The notes: generated by a model not told the origin, from the letters alone. Shown: positions 27,413 to 36,952, numbered from the stretch's first letter. The stretch is DNA of 64,000 nt from Maribacter sp. 1_MG-2023 (GCF_030547005.1 NZ_JAUOPN010000016.1:25565-89564); one strand, 5' to 3'. Program-made: numbers and translations.

Positions 27413-28612
27413 CTAAAAAATAAGGAAATTTATATCACTGTATTGTAGATCGAACCATTCACCTACAGATTTATTAGTCAATATTCCGTGGTACATATAA
27501 AGTCCGTTACGTAAACCTTTGTCAAAACGAAGAGAATTTTCTAATCCTCCATCTTCTCCAATTTTTAATAAATAAGGAGTGAATATGTTGCTTATACTAA
27601 CGGATGCTGTTTTTGGATATCTAGACGGAATGTTTGGTACGCCATAGTGAATAACATCAAATTTCTTTCTAGTGGGTTTATTGTGGCTCGTTATTTCGCT
27701 AGTTTCGAAACAACCGCCAGTATCAATACTTACATCAATAATAACAGCTCCTTTTTTCATGTGCTCTACCATAGTGCTAGTTACAACAACGGGAGATCGA
27801 TCCTTACCTCTTGTTGCTCCGATAGCTACATCGCAACGTTTTAAGGCTTTTAAAAGGTTTTTAGGTTGAATAGTAGATGTATAGACTGTTTGTTTTAAGT
27901 TAGTCTGTATGTTTCTAAGTTTGGTAATAGAATTATCAAAAACCTTGACATTTGCACCAATACCTATTGCAGAGCGTGCTGCGAACTCACCGACTGTTCC
28001 TGCGCCAATAATAACGACTTCTACAGGTGGTACACCACTAATATTTCCGAACATTAGTCCGTTACCATTATTGTTGGCTGCCATTAGTTCTGCTGCGATT
28101 AGTACTGAAGAAATACCGGCAATTTCACTAAGTGAACGAACTGCAGGATATTTACCTTCTTCATCACGAATGTATTCAAATGCAATAGCGGTAATTCGCT
28201 TTTTTGCAAGTTCTTCAAAATATTCTTTATACTGTGTTTTGATTTGCAGAGCAGATATGATGGTTGTCTGCGGATTTATATATTCTATTTCTGTTAGAGT
28301 AGGAGGCTCTACTTTTAGAATTAGGGGGCAAGCGAAAACTTTCTTAGTGTCTCGAGTGATTTCTCCACCAGCAGTAACATAATCAGCATCAGAGTAATGA
28401 GCGCCTTCGCCAGCTCCAGATTCTATTAAAACACGATGTCCGTTTGCAGTTATTGCATTTACGGCATCAGGAGTAAGGCAAATTCTTTTTTCTTGGTATT
28501 GGTTTTCCTTCGGTATACCTATAAATAATTCTCCTTTTTGACGCAAAACCTCGAGGGTTTCCTCTTGTGGAATTAATTGGTGCTTACTAAAAGGGGAAGT
28601 GGGTTGGTTCAT
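27413..28612 (-). CDS. ald: Alanine dehydrogenase
   Basis: This enzyme interconverts alanine and pyruvate plus ammonia with NAD. The 399-residue protein has the AlaDH/PNT N-domain (about 30-165; GIPKENQYQEKRICLTPDAV, LILKVEPPT) and the NAD domain with VVIIGAGTVGEFAARSAIG (about 206-224). It is slightly longer than typical Ald (about 370) because of an N-terminal tail of about 28 residues, a flavobacterial feature. The related transhydrogenase alpha subunit is unlikely because no beta subunit follows. In Flavobacteriia this gene is often close to tsaE-porX, as here. Confidence 0.9.
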   Translation of the reverse strand: MNQPTSPFSKHQLIPQEETLEVLRQKGELFIGIPKENQYQEKRICLTPDAVNAITANGHRVLIESGAGEGAHYSDADYVTAGGEITRDTKKVFACPLILKVEPPTLTEIEYINPQTTIISALQIKTQYKEYFEELAKKRITAIAFEYIRDEEGKYPAVRSLSEIAGISSVLIAAELMAANNNGNGLMFGNISGVPPVEVVIIGAGTVGEFAARSAIGIGANVKVFDNSITKLRNIQTNLKQTVYTSTIQPKNLLKALKRCDVAIGATRGKDRSPVVVTSTMVEHMKKGAVIIDVSIDTGGCFETSEITSHNKPTRKKFDVIHYGVPNIPSRYPKTASVSISNIFTPYLLKIGEDGGLENSLRFDKGLRNGLYMYHGILTNKSVGEWFDLQYSDINFLIF

Positions 28613-28651
28613 AACTTAATAATGAGTTGTTCAAATCAATGACTTGAAACT

Positions 28652-28659
28652 CAAATGTA
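28652..28659 (-). promoter_or_regulatory. -7 promoter element of ald
   Basis: The complement reads TACATTTG, fitting TAnnTTTG, 39 nt before the ald start. No clear -33. Confidence 0.42.
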
Positions 28660-28707
28660 CAATTTTTAAAGAAATGAATGATTTGTCCTTTTAAAGTTAT
28701 TGAATAG

Positions 28708-29367
28708 TTATGATTTTAGTTGTAACCAACCTTGAATACGATTTTGAACAGTCTTAAAAAAATTCTCTAAGTTTCCTGTAGATAATTTCTCGTTTATATC
28801 TTCAGATATGGTTGGGATTTCAGCGCCTCGCTCATCGGGTTTTTTTATGCTGCTAATATCATTTTTATTACTAATTCCTTTTGCTTTCAGTTCTTCAAGT
28901 TCAGCCTCAATTGCTTCTAAATCAATTCCATGGACGTGTTTATCATACAATTTAATACGGATAAAATAAACAAAAGGAATAGTTATCATACAAACAGGAA
29001 TCAACCACCATATATTATCTGTATCAATCATATTATCTGAATCATAAAACACTTCAAAAAATTGAAATGCATACATCGCGATTGGTATGAGGATGATATG
29101 ATACCACCAGTTTCTAGAGGTTAAAAACCAAAAAATCATTAAATAAAGCGGAACAATTTTAGATGTTAAATACCATAGGTAAGTTAGGGTATCTGGAAAA
29201 CCGTTATTTCCTAAAGTGAAACCTAAAATTATAGCATCACCATTTTCGTCATATGGCAAGTAGTCATATACTTTGTATAAAAAAGGTGAAATTGCTATAA
29301 AGAAAACTAGAAGAGTTTCTAAAAAAATCTTCTTTTTAGCTTTGGTTTTTTTTACTTTACTAATCAT
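28708..29367 (-). CDS. Four-helix membrane protein of unknown function
   Basis: The 219-residue protein has hydrophobic segments at about 14-32, 62-84, 86-108 and 121-136, and then a long polar cytoplasmic tail with a predicted helix LEAIEAELEELKAKG and a final amphipathic stretch NFFKTVQNRIQGWLQL. The lysine-rich N-terminus (SKVKKTKAKKK) suggests an N-in topology. I do not recognise a family. It lies between ald and a very small gene on the same strand, with a terminator in front, so it is probably transcribed alone. Confidence 0.68.
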   Translation of the reverse strand: MISKVKKTKAKKKIFLETLLVFFIAISPFLYKVYDYLPYDENGDAIILGFTLGNNGFPDTLTYLWYLTSKIVPLYLMIFWFLTSRNWWYHIILIPIAMYAFQFFEVFYDSDNMIDTDNIWWLIPVCMITIPFVYFIRIKLYDKHVHGIDLEAIEAELEELKAKGISNKNDISSIKKPDERGAEIPTISEDINEKLSTGNLENFFKTVQNRIQGWLQLKS

Positions 29368-29422
29368 CGTACATAATAGTGTTACTATATGCTAACGACA
29401 TAAAGTATTTATTATTATATAC

Positions 29423-29453
29423 AAAAAGGGAGCAATATAATTGCTCCCTTTTT
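29423..29453. terminator. Bidirectional-type terminator after the 43-residue gene
   Basis: A 14-bp perfect inverted repeat (arm AAAAAGGGAGCAAT) with a 3-nt ATA loop. The A/T ends make it work on the minus strand for the small gene at 29475-29606. Confidence 0.85.
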
Positions 29454-29474
29454 CAAACTACAGATTAGTTATAG

Positions 29475-29606
29475 TTAAATTCTTTTTGTCAATTTTCTTT
29501 TATCTACATTTAAATCTTGATTATCAAAATCAATAATCGGTGCAGTCATTGCTAAAAGAAATACGCCTAAAGCGATTGAAGCTAAGAATGTTTTTTTGTT
29601 TTTCAT
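29475..29606 (-). CDS. 43-residue membrane or secreted small protein
   Basis: An ATG at 29606 opens 43 codons: a basic start MKNKKT, a hydrophobic core FLASIALGVFLLAM (7-20), TAP, then a polar tail IIDFDNQDLNVDKRKLTKRI. The AMTAP segment could be a signal peptidase site, leaving a 20-residue charged peptide, or the protein may stay anchored. Support: a TACGTTTG -7 element (complement of 29649-29656) 42 nt upstream and a strong terminator 22 bp after the stop. No family is known to me. Confidence 0.62.
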   Translation of the reverse strand: MKNKKTFLASIALGVFLLAMTAPIIDFDNQDLNVDKRKLTKRI

Positions 29607-29648
29607 TTTCAAGGGATTTTTGGTTATACTAAATATTTAGTTCTCCTA

Positions 29649-29656
29649 CAAACGTA
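29649..29656 (-). promoter_or_regulatory. -7 promoter element of the 43-residue gene
   Basis: The complement reads TACGTTTG, fitting TAnnTTTG. A TTG lies 12 nt upstream, closer than ideal. Confidence 0.4.
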
Positions 29657-29827
29657 AGAAAAAATACACAAATAGAACACCCTTAATCGTTAAAATTGTT
29701 CATTTTAACTGATTAATTGCACGTTTTGTCGAATTATTGGTTTTTCATCGAAAAAATGCAATAAAAATTCATGCCCGACGATACCAAATGCTAAAACTTA
29801 AAATCCACAATGCCTCAGTTCCCTTAA

Positions 29828-30238
29828 TTACGAGAGTGTTAGCTTTCTCGTTTCTTCATCCAGAATTTCAATTTTTAAATACTGAACATCATTAGGGATT
29901 AAGCTTGGTATTTTTTCTGGCCATTCCATAAATATCCATCCACCGGAAGCTAAATAATCATCAAGCCCCATATCCATCGCTTCTTCTTCGTTGTCTAAAC
30001 GATAAAAATCAAAATGATACCCAAGTAATTCACCAGATGCTAACGCGTATTCGTTAACCAAACCAAACGTAGGGCTGCTAACATTATCATTGCTGCCTAA
30101 CTCTTTTATGAGTGCTTTGATTAATGTCGTTTTTCCTGCTCCCATTGGGGCATTAAACGCTAAGGTCTTACTGCTTGATGATTTTATAATCTTCTTAGCT
30201 ATATCGTCTAATTCACTTTCAGTATAAATGAATTCCAT
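29828..30238 (-). CDS. tsaE: tRNA threonylcarbamoyladenosine biosynthesis ATPase TsaE
   Basis: TsaE is the ATPase partner of TsaB/TsaD in making t6A37 of ANN-decoding tRNAs. The 136-residue protein has the P-loop APMGAGKTTLIKAL (30-43), SSPTFGLVNEY and the HFDFYRLDNEEEAMDMGLDDYL motif with the catalytic-region residues, and a C-terminal WPEKIPSLIP strand. It begins 10 bp after porX and is translated from the same mRNA, a linkage conserved in Flavobacteriia. Confidence 0.95.
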   Translation of the reverse strand: MEFIYTESELDDIAKKIIKSSSSKTLAFNAPMGAGKTTLIKALIKELGSNDNVSSPTFGLVNEYALASGELLGYHFDFYRLDNEEEAMDMGLDDYLASGGWIFMEWPEKIPSLIPNDVQYLKIEILDEETRKLTLS

Positions 30239-30248
30239 ATTTCTAAAT

Positions 30249-31793
30249 TTATTTAGGTTCCAAAACTACAAAAGGTATTATCATTTCTTCTAACGAAACG
30301 CCGCCATGTTGGTAGGTGTTTCTATAGTAGCTAACATAATGGTTGTAGTTATTCGGGTAGGCAAAGAAAAAGTCATTTTTTGCAAAAATATATGAACTAC
30401 TCATATTTATACTAGGCAAGTAAATAGATTTTGGATTTTTGGCGGCTATTACATCGTTCTTTTCATACGTTAGACTTCTACCTGTTTTGTAACGTAGGTT
30501 AGCGCTTGTATCTCGGTCGCCGACTACTTTAGAAGGTGATTTTACATTTATGGTACCATGATCAGTAGTTATAATCAATTTCATACCTAATGTTTGTGCT
30601 TGCTGAATAATCTCTAGCATAGGTGAGTTTTTGAACCAGCTTGTGGTTAAAGACCTATAAGACTTATCATTTGAAGCCAATTCTTTAATCACTTCCATTT
30701 CTGTTTTAGAATGCGAAAGCATATCTACGAAATTGTAGACGATAACCGTTAAGTCGTTATCTTTTTGAGTTTTGAAATTCTGACTTAAATGTTTTCCTTG
30801 TTTTAGGCTACTAATTTTGTGGTATTCCCATTTTAGATCTAATCCTAGTCTTTTTAATTGTGCACCTAAGAACTTGTCTTCAAATAAGTTTTTACCACCT
30901 TCATCGGTATCGTTTTTCCACCATTCAGGATATTTCTTTTCCATTTCAAGCGGAGTCAGACCAGAGAATATTGCATTACGTGCGTATTGCGTAGCTGTTG
31001 GTAGAATACTACAATACGAATCTTCCTTCTTCTTTTTATAAAATGAGTTGACCGTATCTTCAAAGGCGTACCATTGATCATATCGTAAGTTATCGACAAC
31101 GATCAATAATGTTTTTGAATCTTTGATTTCAGGTGCTATCCATTCCTTAAATAAGGTATGAGACATGACTGGTGCGTCAGTATCCGTAAACCAATCTTCA
31201 TAATTACGTTCTACAAACTTGCCAAATTGTTGATTTGCTTCCGTTTTTTGAGATTCTAGAATTTCAAACATTCCGCTGTCCTCAATTTCTTCTAGCTGCA
31301 ATTCCCAATAAATCAATTTTTTATATAAATCTGCCCATTCATGATATGAATTTACCATAGATAAATCCATCGCAATCTTTCTAAATTCTTGCTGATAGTT
31401 ACTAGTAGTCTTCTCAGAAACCAATCTTGAGTGGTCTAAATTCTTTTTTAAAGACAGCAAAATCTGATTCGGATTTACTGGTTTTATAAGATAATCGGCA
31501 ATTTTAGAACCGATAGCATCTTCCATTATAGATTCTTCTTCACTCTTTGTAATCATTACAACGGGTAAAGAATTATCAATTATTTTTATTTCTGAAAGTG
31601 TCTCCAAGCCAGATATACCAGGCATATTCTCATCTAAAAAAACGATATCTACTCTGGTTTCGGCTAATTCTTCTAATGCTTCTTGTCCGCTTTGGCAGGT
31701 TATAACACTGTAATTTTTTGATTCTAAAAAGATGATATGGGGCTTGAGTAAATCGATTTCGTCATCTACCCAAAGTATTTTTATATTGTTCAT
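30249..31793 (-). CDS. porX: PorX: response regulator with PglZ domain, type IX secretion regulator
   Basis: PorX is an unusual two-component regulator that controls type IX secretion and gliding genes, usually with the sensor PorY and sigma factor SigP. The 514-residue protein has a receiver domain (1-120) with acidic pocket D10/D11, phospho-acceptor D54 in VFLDENMPGISG and the switch lysine in LIKPVNP. A helical linker follows and then a PglZ alkaline-phosphatase-superfamily domain (about 205-514), with VDNLRYDQWYAFED (metal site D), GLTPLEMEKKYPEWW, and ITTDHGTINV carrying the Asp-His pair. The PglZ residues look intact, so a phosphodiesterase or cyclic-oligonucleotide activity is possible, as reported for other PorX proteins. 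Confidence 0.94.
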   Translation of the reverse strand: MNNIKILWVDDEIDLLKPHIIFLESKNYSVITCQSGQEALEELAETRVDIVFLDENMPGISGLETLSEIKIIDNSLPVVMITKSEEESIMEDAIGSKIADYLIKPVNPNQILLSLKKNLDHSRLVSEKTTSNYQQEFRKIAMDLSMVNSYHEWADLYKKLIYWELQLEEIEDSGMFEILESQKTEANQQFGKFVERNYEDWFTDTDAPVMSHTLFKEWIAPEIKDSKTLLIVVDNLRYDQWYAFEDTVNSFYKKKKEDSYCSILPTATQYARNAIFSGLTPLEMEKKYPEWWKNDTDEGGKNLFEDKFLGAQLKRLGLDLKWEYHKISSLKQGKHLSQNFKTQKDNDLTVIVYNFVDMLSHSKTEMEVIKELASNDKSYRSLTTSWFKNSPMLEIIQQAQTLGMKLIITTDHGTINVKSPSKVVGDRDTSANLRYKTGRSLTYEKNDVIAAKNPKSIYLPSINMSSSYIFAKNDFFFAYPNNYNHYVSYYRNTYQHGGVSLEEMIIPFVVLEPK

Positions 31794-31841
31794 TGTGTTA
31801 TTATTTTACTGATAATCAATTTCTATCCTATTGCTTTTATA

Positions 31842-31849
31842 TAACTTTG
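31842..31849 (+). promoter_or_regulatory. -7 promoter element of the HD-domain gene
   Basis: TAACTTTG fits TAnnTTTG, 31 nt before the TTG start at 31881. Confidence 0.45.
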
Positions 31850-31880
31850 AAATGTTAATTTTAGAAAAGATATTACAATA

Positions 31881-33110
31881 TTGAAGACATCAAACAAACT
31901 GAAAATCTTTAATGACCCAATTTACGGTTTTATAAGAATACCTAGTACGCTCGTTTTTGACCTGATTGCAGATCCTTACTTTCAAAGGCTTCGTAGAATT
32001 TCTCAAATGGGGTTATCGTATTTAGTATATCCTGGGGCACACCATACCAGGTTTCATCATGCATTAGGTTGTATGTATTTAATGCAGAAATCTATTCAAG
32101 TACTTCGTTTTAAAGGGGTTGAGATAACGCAAGATGAAGAAGACGGACTATTAATCGCTATTCTTTTACACGATATAGGGCATGGTCCTTTTTCTCATGC
32201 TATGGAACATAGTATTGTTGAAGGTGTAAGTCATGAGTTTATTTCGCTTCAATTCATGGAAGAACTTAATCAGCGATTTAACGGAAGTTTAACGGAGGCA
32301 ATATCCATATTTACGGGCAATCACTCAAAAAAATTCTTAAATCAGTTGGTGTCTAGTCAGTTAGATATGGACAGATTAGACTATTTAAAAAGAGATAGTT
32401 TCTATACAGGCGTTGCCGAGGGTAACACAAATGCCGAAAGACTAATTACTATGCTAAATGTAGTCGACGGTAATTTGGTTATTGAAGAGAAGGGTATTTA
32501 CTCTGTTGAGAAGTTTTTAATGGCGCGTCGATTTATGTATTGGCAAGTTTATTTACATAAAACAGCTGTAGTAGCCGAACGAGTGCTAATTAGTATATTG
32601 AAAAGAGCACGCTTTCTTATAGAAAAAGGGGAGTCTTTAAATTGTAGTGATGCATTAAAGTATTTCTTATCTAACCATATAGATATCAATAATTTTAATA
32701 GTAAAATATTAGCAAAATTTGCAAAGCTAGATGATGTTGATATTCTCGCAGCCTTAAAAGAATGGCAATTTTCAGATGATTTTGTATTGTCATCACTATG
32801 TGAAATGATTATCGATAGAAAACTGCTACATATTAAGGTAAAGAAAGAACCTGTGACAGAGGGTAAGTTTTTATCTCAGTTTAATAAGGTGAAAGAATAT
32901 TATAAACTTACCGATGAAGAAACGTCTTATTTTGTCTTCAGAGGCGAGCTGAAAAATAAAGCATACGACAGGCAACATCAGACTATCAACATTTTAAGAA
33001 AAAATGGAAAGATAACCGACGTAGCTAAATTATCTGATCACCTTAATTTAAATGCACTTTCAAAAACGGTAACCAAATATTATATGTGTTATCCTAAAGA
33101 AGGGGTTTAA
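31881..33110 (+). CDS. HD-domain phosphohydrolase (dGTPase-like)
   Basis: The 409-residue protein begins at a TTG; the next residues (KTSNKLKIFNDPIYGFI) match the conserved start of this family, so TTG is accepted. The HD metal site is visible: H-R-F-H-H (HHTRFHHAL, 54-62), HD in LLHDIGHGPFSH (96-107), and the later Asp in SQLDMDRLDYLKRDS. Members hydrolyse nucleotides or dNTPs; the exact substrate here is unknown. In Flavobacteriia it regularly precedes the lpxD-lpxC/fabZ-lpxA block, as here (23 bp gap). Confidence 0.9.
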   Translation: MKTSNKLKIFNDPIYGFIRIPSTLVFDLIADPYFQRLRRISQMGLSYLVYPGAHHTRFHHALGCMYLMQKSIQVLRFKGVEITQDEEDGLLIAILLHDIGHGPFSHAMEHSIVEGVSHEFISLQFMEELNQRFNGSLTEAISIFTGNHSKKFLNQLVSSQLDMDRLDYLKRDSFYTGVAEGNTNAERLITMLNVVDGNLVIEEKGIYSVEKFLMARRFMYWQVYLHKTAVVAERVLISILKRARFLIEKGESLNCSDALKYFLSNHIDINNFNSKILAKFAKLDDVDILAALKEWQFSDDFVLSSLCEMIIDRKLLHIKVKKEPVTEGKFLSQFNKVKEYYKLTDEETSYFVFRGELKNKAYDRQHQTINILRKNGKITDVAKLSDHLNLNALSKTVTKYYMCYPKEGV

Positions 33111-33133
33111 CAATTTTTCTTACTTTTACGCTC

Positions 33134-34150
33134 ATGAAATTTACAGCAGGTCAGATTGCAGGTATCTTAGAAGGAGAAGTGCATGGAAATCCAGAAATAG
33201 CCGTACATAAACTTGCTAAAATCGAGGAAGGCGAAGAAGGCTCCCTTACTTTTTTAGCTAATCCTAAATATACTTCATTCATTTACAAGACAAAGGCATC
33301 GGTAACGATAGTCAATAAGAGTTTTGTTCCAGAACAAGATTTATTTACCACTTTAATAAAGGTTGAAGATGCGTATAAATCGTTTTCTAAATTACTAGAG
33401 TACTATAACCAAGTTAAAAACAATAAGGTAGGCATTGAAGAACCGATTTTTAAGTCGGATACTGCAACCTATGGTGCCGATGTTTACATTGGTGCTTTTG
33501 CCTATTTAGGAAATAACGTAACCTTAGGCGATAATGTTAAAGTATACCCTAATGTTTACATTGGTGATAATGTGAAAATTGGTGATAACGTAATACTTTT
33601 TGCAGGCGCTAAAGTTTATTCAGAAACCATTATCGGTAATAATTGTGTTGTAAATAGTGGTTCTGTTCTTGGTGCTGATGGATTTGGTTTCGCACCAAAT
33701 GAAGATGGTGAGTTTGTGAAAGTACCACAAACCGGTAATGTTATTTTAGAAGATAATGTTGATATAGGTGCTGGTACTACAATTGACAGGGCTACTTTAG
33801 GTTCTACAATTTTAAGAAGAGGAGTGAAGCTAGACAATCAAATACAGATTGCACATAACGTTGAAATTGGCGAACATACGGTTATAGCGGCACAAACGGG
33901 TATTGCGGGTTCTACAAAAATAGGCAAGCATTGTATGATTGGTGGGCAAGTAGGTATCGTTGGTCATATCGTTATTGGTGACAATGTAAAAATACAGGCA
34001 CAATCGGGTATAGGAAGAAATGTTAAGGATAATGAAGTGCTACAAGGGTCACCCGCATTAAACTACGGTGATTATAACAAATCATATGTTCATTTTAAGA
34101 ATTTACCGAGAATAATTAGTAGAATCGACACCTTAGAAAAGAAAGATTGA
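33134..34150 (+). CDS. lpxD: UDP-3-O-acylglucosamine N-acyltransferase
   Basis: LpxD adds the second hydroxyacyl chain to UDP-3-O-acyl-glucosamine in lipid A synthesis. The 338-residue protein has the N-terminal uridine-binding domain (1-100; LAKIEEGEEGSLTFLANPKY) and a left-handed beta helix of hexapeptide repeats (about 105-320) with the catalytic His in LDNQIQIAHNVEIGEH. It ends next to lpxC/fabZ, separated by 2 bp from the ATG chosen. A second lpxD-like gene lies at 36986. Confidence 0.95.
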   Translation: MKFTAGQIAGILEGEVHGNPEIAVHKLAKIEEGEEGSLTFLANPKYTSFIYKTKASVTIVNKSFVPEQDLFTTLIKVEDAYKSFSKLLEYYNQVKNNKVGIEEPIFKSDTATYGADVYIGAFAYLGNNVTLGDNVKVYPNVYIGDNVKIGDNVILFAGAKVYSETIIGNNCVVNSGSVLGADGFGFAPNEDGEFVKVPQTGNVILEDNVDIGAGTTIDRATLGSTILRRGVKLDNQIQIAHNVEIGEHTVIAAQTGIAGSTKIGKHCMIGGQVGIVGHIVIGDNVKIQAQSGIGRNVKDNEVLQGSPALNYGDYNKSYVHFKNLPRIISRIDTLEKKD

Positions 34151-34152
34151 CG

Positions 34153-35553
34153 ATGAGTACAACAAACAGCAAACAAAGAACAATTAGTAAAGAAGTAAGC
34201 CTAACGGGAGTTGGTTTACATACTGGAAGCAATGTTACCATTAAATTTTTACCTGCAGATGAAAACCACGGTTATGCATTTAAAAGGGTAGATTTAGAAG
34301 GAGAACCAATTATACCAGCTGATGCTAACCTAGTTATAAACACGCAAAGAGGCACTAATTTAGAAAAAAATGGTGTAAAAATTCAAACTTCAGAGCATGT
34401 TTTGGCTGCTTTGGTGGGTCTTGAAATAGATAATGTACTTATAGAACTGAATGCTGCAGAGCCACCAATTATGGATGGTTCTTCTAAATTCTTTGTAGAA
34501 GTTTTAGAGAATGCCGGTATTGTTGAGCAACAAGCTGAGCGTGAAGAGTATATTGTTAAAGATGTAATTTCTTTTAAGGATGAAAAGACGGGTAGTGAAA
34601 TAACAATTATACCATCAGATGAATATCAATTGATGACGATGGTTGATTTTGGAACTAAAGTTTTAGGAACCCAAAACGCTACCTTAGAAAAGCTTTCTGA
34701 TTTCAAATCTGAAATTTCAAATGCCCGTACATTTAGCTTTCTACATGAGTTGGAAATGCTTTTGGAAAACGGACTAATAAAAGGTGGTGATTTAAATAAT
34801 GCTATCGTTTATGTAGATAAAGAAATTTCTCAGGCTACCATGACGAAATTAGAGAAGGCTTTTGATAAAAAGAAGCTTTCTGTAAAAGCTAATGGTATTT
34901 TAGATAATCTGACATTGCACCAGCCTAACGAGGCAGCAAGACATAAGTTATTGGATGTTATTGGTGATTTAGCATTAATTGGTACACGTATACGAGGTAA
35001 GATAATAGCTAACAAGCCTGGTCATTATGTAAACAATCAATTTGCGAAGAAGCTTTCACAAATCATCAAATTAGAAAAACGAAATAAAGTTCCTAAGTAC
35101 GACTTAAGCTTACCTCCTTTAATGGATATCCATAAGATAATGGATATGCTACCTCACAGACCTCCTTTCTTATTAATAGATCGTATAATCGAGCTATCAG
35201 AAACGCATGTTGTGGGTATGAAAAATGTAACGATGAACGAACCTTTCTTCGTTGGTCACTTTCCAGGAGCTCCTGTAATGCCAGGTGTTCTTCAAGTAGA
35301 AGCTATGGCGCAAACAGGTGGTATTTTAGTTTTAAGTACTGTACCGGACCCAGAAAATTATTTGACTTTATTTATGAAAATAGATAAAGTGAAATTTAAA
35401 AGGCAAGTATTGCCAGGCGATACATTAATATTTCACTGTAGTTTAATTACACCGATTAGAAGAGGTATTTGTCATATGCAAGCTTATGCATATGCAAATG
35501 ACAAATTAGTAAGTGAAGCTGAATTAATGGCGCAAATAGTTAAAAGAACATAG
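34153..35553 (+). CDS. lpxC/fabZ: Bifunctional UDP-3-O-acyl-GlcNAc deacetylase / 3-hydroxyacyl-ACP dehydratase
   Basis: A fusion typical of Bacteroidota. Residues about 1-300 are LpxC, which performs the committed deacetylation of lipid A synthesis and needs zinc: the ligands are the His in QTSEHVLAALVG and the His/Asp pair in RHKLLDVIGDLALIG. Residues about 315-466 are FabZ, the hot-dog dehydratase, with HRPPFLLIDRI (catalytic His) and HFPGAPVMPGVLQVEAMAQTGG-type motif (catalytic Glu). The frame also allows a TTG at 34147 that overlaps lpxD, but the ATG at 34153 is preferred. Fusing both lets one gene balance lipid A and fatty acid routes. Confidence 0.95.
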   Translation: MSTTNSKQRTISKEVSLTGVGLHTGSNVTIKFLPADENHGYAFKRVDLEGEPIIPADANLVINTQRGTNLEKNGVKIQTSEHVLAALVGLEIDNVLIELNAAEPPIMDGSSKFFVEVLENAGIVEQQAEREEYIVKDVISFKDEKTGSEITIIPSDEYQLMTMVDFGTKVLGTQNATLEKLSDFKSEISNARTFSFLHELEMLLENGLIKGGDLNNAIVYVDKEISQATMTKLEKAFDKKKLSVKANGILDNLTLHQPNEAARHKLLDVIGDLALIGTRIRGKIIANKPGHYVNNQFAKKLSQIIKLEKRNKVPKYDLSLPPLMDIHKIMDMLPHRPPFLLIDRIIELSETHVVGMKNVTMNEPFFVGHFPGAPVMPGVLQVEAMAQTGGILVLSTVPDPENYLTLFMKIDKVKFKRQVLPGDTLIFHCSLITPIRRGICHMQAYAYANDKLVSEAELMAQIVKRT

Positions 35554-35554
35554 A

Positions 35555-36340
35555 ATGAATCAACCTTTAGCCTATATACATCCGGGAGCTAAAATTGCTA
35601 AAAACGTAGTAGTTGAACCGTTTACAACTATCCATAATAACGTCATCATTGGTGATGGTACATGGATCGGGTCTAATGTGACCATTATGGAAGGTGCTCG
35701 TATTGGTAAAAATTGTAATATTTTTCCTGGTGCAGTAATATCTGCTTCCCCACAAGATTTAAAATACGATGGTGAAGAGACTACCGTTGTAATTGGTGAT
35801 AATACCACTATTAGAGAATGTGCTACCATACATAAAGGTACCTCTGATCGTATGAAAACCGTTATTGGTAAGAACTGTCTAATAATGGCATACTGCCATG
35901 TTGCACATGATTGCTTAGTAGGAGATAATTGTATTTTTTCAAATAACTCTACATTAGCAGGTCACGTTACTATTGGTGATAACGTAATATTAGCTGGTTT
36001 GGTAGCTGTACATCAATTTGTGTCGGTTGGTCAACATGCTTTTGTAACGGGAGGTTCCTTGGTAAGAAAAGATGTTCCGCCTTATGTGAAAGCAGCAAGA
36101 GAGCCTTTATCTTATGTGGGAATCAATTCTGTGGGATTAAGAAGAAGAGGATTTGTATCTGATAAAATTAGAGAAATTCAGAATATCTACAGAATTCTAT
36201 ACCAAAAGAACTATAACAACACTCAAGCTGTGCAAATAATTGAAGCAGAGATGGAAGCAACACCTGAACGTGACGAGATTTTGCAATTTATTCGTGATTC
36301 TCAACGTGGAATCATGAAAGGTTATTTCAGCAATAATTAA
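35555..36340 (+). CDS. lpxA: UDP-N-acetylglucosamine O-acyltransferase
   Basis: LpxA transfers a 3-hydroxyacyl chain to the 3-OH of UDP-GlcNAc, the first step of lipid A. The 261-residue protein has the left-handed beta helix (about 1-185, with the AYCHVAHDCLVGDN segment that carries the catalytic His) and a C-terminal helical domain including GLRRRGFVSDKIREIQNIYR. It starts 1 bp after lpxC/fabZ, so translation is coupled. Confidence 0.96.
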   Translation: MNQPLAYIHPGAKIAKNVVVEPFTTIHNNVIIGDGTWIGSNVTIMEGARIGKNCNIFPGAVISASPQDLKYDGEETTVVIGDNTTIRECATIHKGTSDRMKTVIGKNCLIMAYCHVAHDCLVGDNCIFSNNSTLAGHVTIGDNVILAGLVAVHQFVSVGQHAFVTGGSLVRKDVPPYVKAAREPLSYVGINSVGLRRRGFVSDKIREIQNIYRILYQKNYNNTQAVQIIEAEMEATPERDEILQFIRDSQRGIMKGYFSNN

Positions 36341-36385
36341 AGAATTACTTTAAACTTAAGTTAACAATATTAATACACATTACGA

Positions 36386-36952
36386 ATGGCATCTACATCA
36401 GATATACGAAAAGGACTTTGCATAAGATATAATAACGATATCTATAAGATTATTGAATTTTTACACGTAAAACCGGGTAAAGGTCCTGCTTTTGTTCGTA
36501 CCAAATTAAAAAGTGTTACGTCTGGTAAAGTATTGGACAATACTTTTTCAGCTGGTCATAAAATAGAAGATGTACGTGTAGAAACACGTTCTTATCAATA
36601 TCTATATCCAGAAGGTGAAACATATCACTTTATGAACACAGATGATTACAACCAAATTACATTGCAAGAGAGTTCTCTTGATGCACCGGGACTATTAAAA
36701 GAAGGTGAAGTGGTTAAAATTATGTTCAATACAGAAGATAGTATGCCTTTATCTGTAGAAATGCCTGCAAGTGTAGTTTTAGAAATTACATATACTGAAC
36801 CTGGTGTTAAAGGAAATACAGCTACTAATGCTACTAAGCCTGCTACAGTTGAGACAGGTGCAGAGGTGAATGTTCCGTTATTCATTAACGAAGGTGATAA
36901 AGTTAAGATAGATACTTCTTCAGGTTCTTATATGGAACGTGTAAAAGAATAG
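36386..36952 (+). CDS. efp: Elongation factor P
   Basis: EF-P rescues ribosomes stalled on polyproline. The 188-residue protein has the KOW-like N-domain with the loop HVKPGKGPAF, whose K32 is the position modified in many bacteria, then two OB domains (about 65-125 and 130-188). The C-terminus SSGSYMERVKE is typical. It lies in the lipid A cluster, 45 bp after lpxA, an arrangement common in Flavobacteriia. Confidence 0.96.
   Translation: MASTSDIRKGLCIRYNNDIYKIIEFLHVKPGKGPAFVRTKLKSVTSGKVLDNTFSAGHKIEDVRVETRSYQYLYPEGETYHFMNTDDYNQITLQESSLDAPGLLKEGEVVKIMFNTEDSMPLSVEMPASVVLEITYTEPGVKGNTATNATKPATVETGAEVNVPLFINEGDKVKIDTSSGSYMERVKE

Noticed and set aside
27413..28612. NAD(P) transhydrogenase alpha subunit
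   Set aside because: No beta subunit is adjacent and the domain order matches alanine dehydrogenase.
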